Below are positions 6,335 to 10,142 of a stretch of DNA of 10,142 nucleotides, in pieces. The notes below the pieces were generated by a model. The model saw only the letters and a list, made by a program, of their open reading frames with translations. It did not search any database and was not told where the DNA came from. How positions within the stretch are numbered: the first letter of the stretch is position 1; each line of letters begins with the position of its first letter. The DNA comes from an uncultured Kouleothrix sp. (GTDB lineage Bacteria > Chloroflexota > Chloroflexia > Chloroflexales > Roseiflexaceae). A program made the position numbers and the translations under genes. The stretch is taken from assembly GCA_937858455.1 (NCBI GenBank), contig CALLYN010000902.1, forward strand, positions 1-10,142. Direction: 5' to 3'.

Positions 6335-7219
6335 ATGACTGCTCAGGACGCGGGGACATTCCTGACCCGCATTTTAGATCACAAGCGCGCCGAGGTGGCG
6401 CTGCGCCGCGCCCAGGTGCCGCAGCACGAGCTGGTGGCGCGCATTGCCGCAGCTCCGCCCGTCCGCCCGCTCGACGCGGCGCTGCGCCGGCCGGGCAGCG
6501 TCGCGCTGATAGCCGAGGTAAAAAAGGCCTCGCCGTCGAAGGGCGTGCTGATCGAGAATTTCGACCCGCTGGCGCTGGCAGGCACCTACGCCGCGCACGG
6601 CGCCGCCGCGATCTCGGTGCTCACCGACGAGCAGTTCTTCCAGGGCAGCCTCGAATATCTGCAACAGATTCGTACACTCATGCAGCCGGCAAGCGACCAA
6701 AGACCAAAGACCAAAGAAGATTCTGCTCTTGGTTCTTTGTCGTTGGTTCTTCGTCCGGTTCCGCTGCTGCGCAAGGACTTCATCATCGACGCCTACCAGG
6801 TGTACGAGGCGCGCGCGCACGGCGCCGACGCGCTGCTGCTGATTGTGGCAGCGCTGGCCGACGCGCCGCTGCGCGAGCTGCTGGCGCTGACGCACGCCCT
6901 GGGCATGCAGGCGCTGGTCGAAGTACACGACGAGGCCGAGCTGGATCGAGCGCTGGCGGCCGGCGCGCGCGTGGTGGGCGTGAACAACCGCGACCTGCAC
7001 AGCTTTGTCACGTCGCTCGACACCACCCGGCGCGTGGCGGCGCGGCTGCCGGCCGCCGACCGGCCGCTGCTGGTGAGCGAGAGCGGCATCTTCACGCGCG
7101 AGCACGTCGCGCAGGTGCGCGACTGGGGCGCCGATGCCATTCTGGTGGGCGAGGCGCTGGTGAAATCGGCCGACATAGGCGCGCATGTGCGCGAGCTGGC
7201 CGGCATGGCGCGCTCGTAG
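6335..7219 (+). CDS. trpC: Indole-3-glycerol phosphate synthase with a peptide insertion
   Basis: This enzyme closes the ring of carboxyphenylaminodeoxyribulose phosphate to indole-3-glycerol phosphate in tryptophan synthesis, in the cytoplasm. The catalytic residues of the (beta/alpha)8 barrel are all visible: E61 and K63 in IAEVKKASPSKG, K147 in LLRKDFIID, E196 in LVEVHDE, N217-N218 in VGVNNRDL and E249 in SESGI. At 294 residues it is longer than the usual 255-270. The excess is an insertion at about residues 117-141, between helix 2 and strand 3. This lies on the side of the barrel away from the active site, so activity is probably kept. The insertion uses codons such as AGA, CCA, CTT, TTG and GAT that the rest of the gene avoids. 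The start ATG has GAGG 8 nt upstream. No other trp gene is in the window. Confidence 0.96.
   Translation: MTAQDAGTFLTRILDHKRAEVALRRAQVPQHELVARIAAAPPVRPLDAALRRPGSVALIAEVKKASPSKGVLIENFDPLALAGTYAAHGAAAISVLTDEQFFQGSLEYLQQIRTLMQPASDQRPKTKEDSALGSLSLVLRPVPLLRKDFIIDAYQVYEARAHGADALLLIVAALADAPLRELLALTHALGMQALVEVHDEAELDRALAAGARVVGVNNRDLHSFVTSLDTTRRVAARLPAADRPLLVSESGIFTREHVAQVRDWGADAILVGEALVKSADIGAHVRELAGMARS
6690..6757. repeat. In-frame palindromic insertion element inside trpC
   Basis: The left half contains GACCAAA three times in tandem (6695-6715). The right half contains TTGGTTCTTTGTC (6729-6741) and TTGGTTCTTCGTC (6743-6755). The halves are roughly inverted complements of each other around GAAGATTCTGCTC. 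Read in the trpC frame it gives PKTKEDSALGSLSLVL. The related TrpC proteins I know run straight from the helix into a V/L-P-V/L-LRKDF strand, so these residues look added. Sequence and peptide resemble the insertion in polA (1265-1330). The boundaries are estimates. Confidence 0.75.
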
Positions 7220-7238
7220 CGCCGCACGCTCGCAGGCT

Positions 7239-7275
7239 GCGATCGGCAGGTGGCGGCGGGCTGCCTGCCGATTGC
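7239..7275 (+). terminator. Hairpin after trpC, possible terminator
   Basis: GCGATCGGCAGG (7239-7250) pairs with CCTGCCGATTGC (7264-7275) around a 13-nt loop, a 12-bp stem with one G-T pair, beginning 20 bp past the trpC stop. No T-run follows (the next bases are GTTGG), so termination activity is uncertain. A second small stem, CTCGGC/GCCGAG, lies near 7294-7312. Confidence 0.45.
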
Positions 7276-7379
7276 GTTGGCCGGCCGCGCGCCCTCGGCA
7301 TTTCGGCCGAGCGCCGCCGTGACTTTCGGCACCCCCTCGATTAGCCCCTCTGGTACTACCGGCACGCGCCGCGCCGGCG

Positions 7380-7385
7380 TATGAT
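7380..7385 (+). promoter_or_regulatory. Weak candidate -10 box for the ABC exporter genes
   Basis: TATGAT, 5 of 6 to the -10 consensus, lies 62 bp before the ATPase start in a GC-rich leader. No -35 is evident. It is the only good A/T-rich candidate in the 228-bp gap. Confidence 0.35.
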
Positions 7386-7447
7386 TGCTCCATCGAACGC
7401 GACGCCGCGCCGCCACGGCGGCCCTGCGGCTGAAGGAGGAGCGACCC

Positions 7448-8269
7448 ATGCCGGGCGAGCCAATAATCGAAATGACCGATCTTGAGGTGCGCTACCGCGA
7501 CGTGCGCGCAGTAGCCGGGCTGAGCCTGTCGATCGAGGCGGGCGAAGTGTTCGGGCTGCTCGGCCCGAACGGCGCGGGCAAAACCAGCACGCTGGCGTGC
7601 ATCGAAGGGCTGCGCCGGCCGCAGGCCGGGCGGGTGCGCGTGGCCGGCTACGACCTGCCGCGCGGCGCAGAGCAGATCAAGCGCGTGCTAGGCGTGCAGC
7701 TGCAGACGGCGGCAATGTTCCCCGAGCTGACGCTGGCCGAGCTGGTCGAGCTATACGCCGCGCTCTACGACCGCTTCCCGACACGCGCGCAGGTGGCGCA
7801 GATGCTCGAGCGCTTTGGCCTGGCGCAGAAAGCCAGGGCGCGCGCCGAGCAGCTATCGGGCGGGCAGCGGCAGCGCCTGGCGCTGGCGCTGGCGCTGGTG
7901 AACGACCCGCAGATCGTGCTGCTTGACGAGCCGACCACTGGCCTGGATCCGCAGTCGCGCCGCGGAGTGTGGGCGCTGGTGCGGCGCATGCGGGCCGAAG
8001 GCCGCACGGTGGTGCTGACGACGCACGCAATGGAAGAGGCCCAGGAGCTCTGCGACCGTGTCGGCATCATTCACGCCGGCAAGCTGGTGGCGCTTGGCAC
8101 GCCGCGCGAGCTGATCGCGCGCCACGCGCCGCCGCTCGCGCCCGAGGAGGCCGCGCGCCGCCAGCCAAACCTCGAAGACGTATTCATCGCGCTCACTGGC
8201 AGCTCGCTGGCCGGCGGCCAGGACGCCCTGCAGGACGAAGAGGCCGCCTGGCTTGCCAGCGTAGCCTGA
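7448..8269 (+). CDS. ABC-2 type exporter ATP-binding protein (CcmA/DrrA-like)
   Basis: The product has 273 residues and is the ATPase subunit that powers a separate membrane protein. Visible motifs are Walker A GPNGAGKT (39-46), Q-loop VQLQTAAMF (Q86), signature LSGGQ (136-140), Walker B IVLLDEPTTGLDP (D160, E161) and the H-loop histidine H193 in VLTTHAMEEAQ. The tail PNLEDVFIALTG is typical of the DrrA/CcmA group that exports drugs, lipids or polysaccharides. The start ATG has AAGGAGGA at 7433-7440, 7 nt upstream, which rules out the earlier in-frame TTG at 7385. The partner permease follows only after about 306 bp of repeats. No solute can be assigned. Confidence 0.94.
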   Translation: MPGEPIIEMTDLEVRYRDVRAVAGLSLSIEAGEVFGLLGPNGAGKTSTLACIEGLRRPQAGRVRVAGYDLPRGAEQIKRVLGVQLQTAAMFPELTLAELVELYAALYDRFPTRAQVAQMLERFGLAQKARARAEQLSGGQRQRLALALALVNDPQIVLLDEPTTGLDPQSRRGVWALVRRMRAEGRTVVLTTHAMEEAQELCDRVGIIHAGKLVALGTPRELIARHAPPLAPEEAARRQPNLEDVFIALTGSSLAGGQDALQDEEAAWLASVA

Positions 8270-8387
8270 AGGCCGCGTATCTAAATATGCTTTTCGCTTG
8301 ATCTCTTTAGGACTTATGCGGTTGCGTTGTTCGGCTCTCGAAGCAGTGCATTTCGCCTGCGGCAGCGTGGTACGTGCCGCTCATTGT

Positions 8388-8520
8388 GTGTGCGGTTTTT
8401 CCGCGCGGAGCGCGGAAAAACCGCACACCGCTATCGATTGTGTGGCGCTGCGTGGCGAAGCCACGCAGCGCCACACAAAAAGAAATTCGGGAGCAGCGAA
8501 GCCGCCCCGAACCCCCACCA
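8388..8520. repeat. Hairpin-plus-tail intergenic repeat, copy 2 (two hairpins)
   Basis: Hairpin A is a perfect 19-bp stem (8388-8406 with 8410-8428, 3-nt loop). Hairpin B is a perfect 19-bp stem (8438-8456 with 8460-8478, GAA loop). A tail at 8477-8520 (AAAAAGAAA, TTCGGG, GCGAAGC, GCCCCGAACC, CACCA) matches the tail at 3412-3458 closely. As in copy 1, the tail starts within the A-run that ends the preceding stem. The stems of the two copies are unrelated in sequence. None has a downstream T-run. Confidence 0.75.
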
Positions 8521-8546
8521 CAGTCTAAGTAATCAAGCGAATTTGG

Positions 8547-8552
8547 TATAAA
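8547..8552 (+). promoter_or_regulatory. Weak candidate -10 box for the permease gene
   Basis: TATAAA lies 23 bp before the permease ATG, just after the hairpin repeat. If active it would give a very short leader and let the permease be transcribed despite the hairpins upstream. There is no clear -35. Confidence 0.3.
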
Positions 8553-8575
8553 CCGAGAAGAAAGGGCACATTGCA

Positions 8576-9301
8576 ATGCGGCGCTTTTTTATTCTGGCCA
8601 AGGCCAACATGCTGATGAACCTGCGCAACCGCACGGCGCTGTTCTGGAACTTCGCCTTCCCGATCGGCCTGATCTTGCTCTACGGCGTGATCTGGCGCGA
8701 GCAGATCGCCTGGCTGACCGTCGGCATCGTGGTGCTCAACCTGATGTCGAGCGGGCTGCTCGGCGACTCGAGCCGGCTGGCCACGCTGCGCGAGCGCGGC
8801 GTGCTGTGGCGGGTACACGCCACCCCGCTGCCGGCCTGGCAGCTGATCGCCGCCTACGTGCTGGCGCGGCTGGTGCTGGTGCTCGGGCAGAGCGCGGTGA
8901 TTGTGCTCACGGCGGTGCTGGTGTACGGCGCCAGCTTCACCTGGGCAGGCCTGGCCATGGCCCTGCCCTACGCGCTGGCCGGCGGCCTGGTGTTCCTGGT
9001 GATCGGCCAGCTGATCAGCGCGGTGGCGCCCACCGGCGGGGCCGCCGGCGCGATCGGCCAGGCGCTGTACTTCCCGCTGATGTTCGTCAGCAACCTGTTC
9101 ATGCCGCTCGAGCTGCTGCCGCGCTGGCTGAGCAACATCAGCATCTGGACGCCCGCGACCATGCTGGTGGATCTGATCCGCCCGCGCATGCTGCCGATCC
9201 CGGCCGCGCAGGCGCCGCTTGTCGACCTGCTGGGGCTGCTGTGCTATGGCGCCGTGGCGCTGGTGCTGGCCGGCCGGCTGTTCCGCTGGGAGCAGCGCTA
9301 G
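8576..9301 (+). CDS. ABC-2 type exporter membrane protein
   Basis: The product has 241 residues and is the permease partner of the ATPase upstream. Six hydrophobic segments are seen at about 22-40, 44-63, 91-117, 122-148, 160-180 and 214-236. The family signature lies between the fifth and sixth: LFMPLELLPRWLSNISIWTP (174-193). The N-terminus RRFFILAKANMLMNLRNRTA is the usual amphipathic entry helix. The start ATG has AAAGGG at 8561-8566, 9 nt upstream. The length is near the family's 240-260. The sensor kinase follows after 173 bp, so an exporter under two-component control is plausible. The transported compound is unknown. Confidence 0.9.
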   Translation: MRRFFILAKANMLMNLRNRTALFWNFAFPIGLILLYGVIWREQIAWLTVGIVVLNLMSSGLLGDSSRLATLRERGVLWRVHATPLPAWQLIAAYVLARLVLVLGQSAVIVLTAVLVYGASFTWAGLAMALPYALAGGLVFLVIGQLISAVAPTGGAAGAIGQALYFPLMFVSNLFMPLELLPRWLSNISIWTPATMLVDLIRPRMLPIPAAQAPLVDLLGLLCYGAVALVLAGRLFRWEQR

Positions 9302-9311
9302 CGCTCGGCGA

Positions 9312-9320
9312 TGCTATACT
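9312..9320 (+). promoter_or_regulatory. Extended -10 box upstream of the histidine kinase
   Basis: TGCTATACT fits the TGnTAnnnT extended -10 pattern seen before other genes here. Transcription from about 9327 would give a leader of about 150 nt containing the 9407-9444 hairpin. No -35 is visible. Confidence 0.45.
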
Positions 9321-9406
9321 ACCGAGGACGTACGCGGCTGGCGCGCTCAGCCCTCGGCGGTGCGCTTCTGCAGTAGAAGTGGAACGGCGCAGCTTACTTG
9401 TGCGAT

Positions 9407-9444
9407 CGCGCCTGGCGCCACGGCCGCTCGTGGCGCCAGGCGCG
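9407..9444. repeat. Perfect 16-bp hairpin in the histidine kinase leader
   Basis: CGCGCCTGGCGCCACG (9407-9422) and its exact reverse complement (9429-9444) enclose a 6-nt loop, GCCGCT. There is no T-run. It lies 30 bp before the kinase start and downstream of the candidate -10. It could attenuate transcription, act as an operator for a dimeric regulator, or be another scattered intergenic palindrome. Confidence 0.7.
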
Positions 9445-9474
9445 CGACCCGGCGCAGACAGACAGGGTGAAGTG

Positions 9475-10142
9475 ATGGGCGAACGATCGATGCACCAACC
9501 GGGCTGGCTCGGCTGGTTTCTGGTCTTCTGGCGCTTCATGCTCTGGATCTCGCTGGCGGTGGCCACGTACCAGGCGCTGCACGACGACCCGGCGCTGCTG
9601 GGCAGCTGGCGCGGCGCAGGCATGCTCGGGCTGATCGGCGTGTTTCTGCTGGCGTACGAGCTGTTTGAGCGCAGCGACGCGCGCCGCACCGGGCGCTGGC
9701 CTGTTCCCTACCGCCAGGTGCTGATCTACATGAGCGTGCAGACGAGCTGCGCGCTGCTGCTGCTGCACTACTCGTCGGGGTTTGTGGGGGTGACGTTCGC
9801 GCTCATGGGCCAGGTGTTCGCGGCGGTCGAGCGCCGGCACTGGCTGGTGCCGATCGGCGCGCTGGTGGCGGTGATCAGCGTGCCGATCGGCATCGACGAG
9901 GCGATCCGCGACGGCGACTGGGGCGCATTGGGCGGCTTTGTGCTGTTTGTGGCCGGCTGGGTCGGGCTTGCGCTGTTTATCGGCATGCTGTTCAACGAGC
10001 GCCACGAGCGCGAGCACCTGATCGCCGAGCTGCGCCGCGCCAAGGAGGATCTCGAGCGCTATGCGACCCAGGCCGAAGAGCTGGCCGCGCTGCGCGAGCG
10101 GGCGCGGCTGGCGCGCGACATGCACGACAGCCTGGGCCACGC
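9475..10142 (+). CDS. Sensor histidine kinase, NarL/DesK type (partial, runs off the window)
   Basis: The 222 visible residues are N-terminal. About six membrane segments (11-34, 49-64, 81-98, 102-117, 123-141, 152-174) form the sensor region. A charged, probably coiled-coil linker (175-212) follows, then the HisKA_3 phosphoacceptor motif ERARLARDMHDSLGHA with H217. The ATP-binding domain lies beyond the edge. This architecture is typical of DesK/LiaS-like kinases that sense membrane state or envelope stress and phosphorylate a NarL/LuxR-type regulator, usually encoded next door. AGGGTGA at 9464-9470 favours the ATG at 9475; ATG 9490 is an in-frame alternative with better spacing from that site. 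The position behind an ABC-2 exporter suggests it controls that exporter, which is inference. Confidence 0.88.
   Translation, partial: MGERSMHQPGWLGWFLVFWRFMLWISLAVATYQALHDDPALLGSWRGAGMLGLIGVFLLAYELFERSDARRTGRWPVPYRQVLIYMSVQTSCALLLLHYSSGFVGVTFALMGQVFAAVERRHWLVPIGALVAVISVPIGIDEAIRDGDWGALGGFVLFVAGWVGLALFIGMLFNERHEREHLIAELRRAKEDLERYATQAEELAALRERARLARDMHDSLGH

Larger units (their letters stand above)
8270..8575. other. 306-bp repeat-filled gap between the two ABC exporter genes
   Basis: No gene is apparent. The first 110 bp are unremarkable apart from a small GCGGCA/TGCCGC stem near 8359-8380. Two near-perfect hairpins and the conserved tail (8388-8520) follow, then a short A/T-richer leader to the permease. 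ABC-2 ATPase and permease genes normally sit within a few bases of each other or overlap, so this spacing suggests later insertion of the repeat. Confidence 0.6.

Noticed and set aside
6695..6715. Three GACCAAA units as a CRISPR-like or simple microsatellite array
   Set aside because: The units are contiguous with no spacers. The stretch is one arm of a larger inverted repeat related to the polA element, so simple slippage does not explain it.
7385..7447. Upstream TTG start for the ABC ATPase
   Set aside because: The perfect AAGGAGGA 7 nt before the ATG at 7448, and the family-typical N-terminus there, make the 21-residue extension unlikely.
8298..8576. Short open frames on both strands between the ABC genes
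   Set aside because: They run through the hairpins and the repeat tail, have no ribosome sites, and their translations repeat because of the palindromes.

Overview
The window is 10.1 kb of GC-rich bacterial DNA, with all confidently called genes on the + strand. Codon choice is strongly G/C-ending. The content fits a filamentous anoxygenic-phototroph-type Chloroflexi (Chloroflexales/Roseiflexineae-like). That placement is an inference from composition, from polymerase I motif B reading KTTVFGVIYG, and from the gene style; no marker gene such as rRNA is present to prove it.

Layout: (1) 3-101, the last codons of an unidentified gene, then a 234-bp gap with a 16-bp perfect hairpin and a TATAAT box. 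(2) 336-3287, full-length polA with all three domains. (3) 3288-3696, a 409-bp gap with a 21-bp perfect hairpin followed by a conserved tail. (4) 3697-4683, a two-domain VOC (glyoxalase-fold) protein whose first 20 codons are a tandem duplicate of the next 20. (5) 4751-5764, a membrane-anchored GT2 polyprenyl-phosphate glycosyltransferase, followed after 39 bp by a GNAT acetyltransferase (5804-6298); these two look co-transcribed. (6) 6335-7219, trpC standing alone, with its own extended -10 overlapping the GNAT stop codon. (7) 7448-9301, an ABC-2 exporter (ATPase and permease) whose two genes are separated by about 306 bp of hairpin repeat. (8) From 9475 to the window edge, the start of a NarL/DesK-type sensor histidine kinase, which would plausibly sense a signal and control the neighbouring exporter.

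The most interesting content is repeat biology. First, polA and trpC each carry an in-frame palindromic insertion (about 1265-1330 and 6690-6757). Both have the same GACCAA(A/G)GA-type sequence and yield related peptides (PKTKDEESASSLVFG and PKTKEDSALGSLSLVL). Because the element is palindromic, the opposite strand would encode a similar SSLVFG peptide, so it could insert in either orientation. This resembles, by analogy only, the protein-coding palindromic elements of Rickettsia. Second, a family of intergenic elements occurs at 3371-3458 and 8388-8520. It pairs near-perfect hairpins of different sequence with a constant 44-47-nt tail. Third, the VOC gene has a duplicated translation start region. 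The metabolic genes themselves look ordinary and intact.
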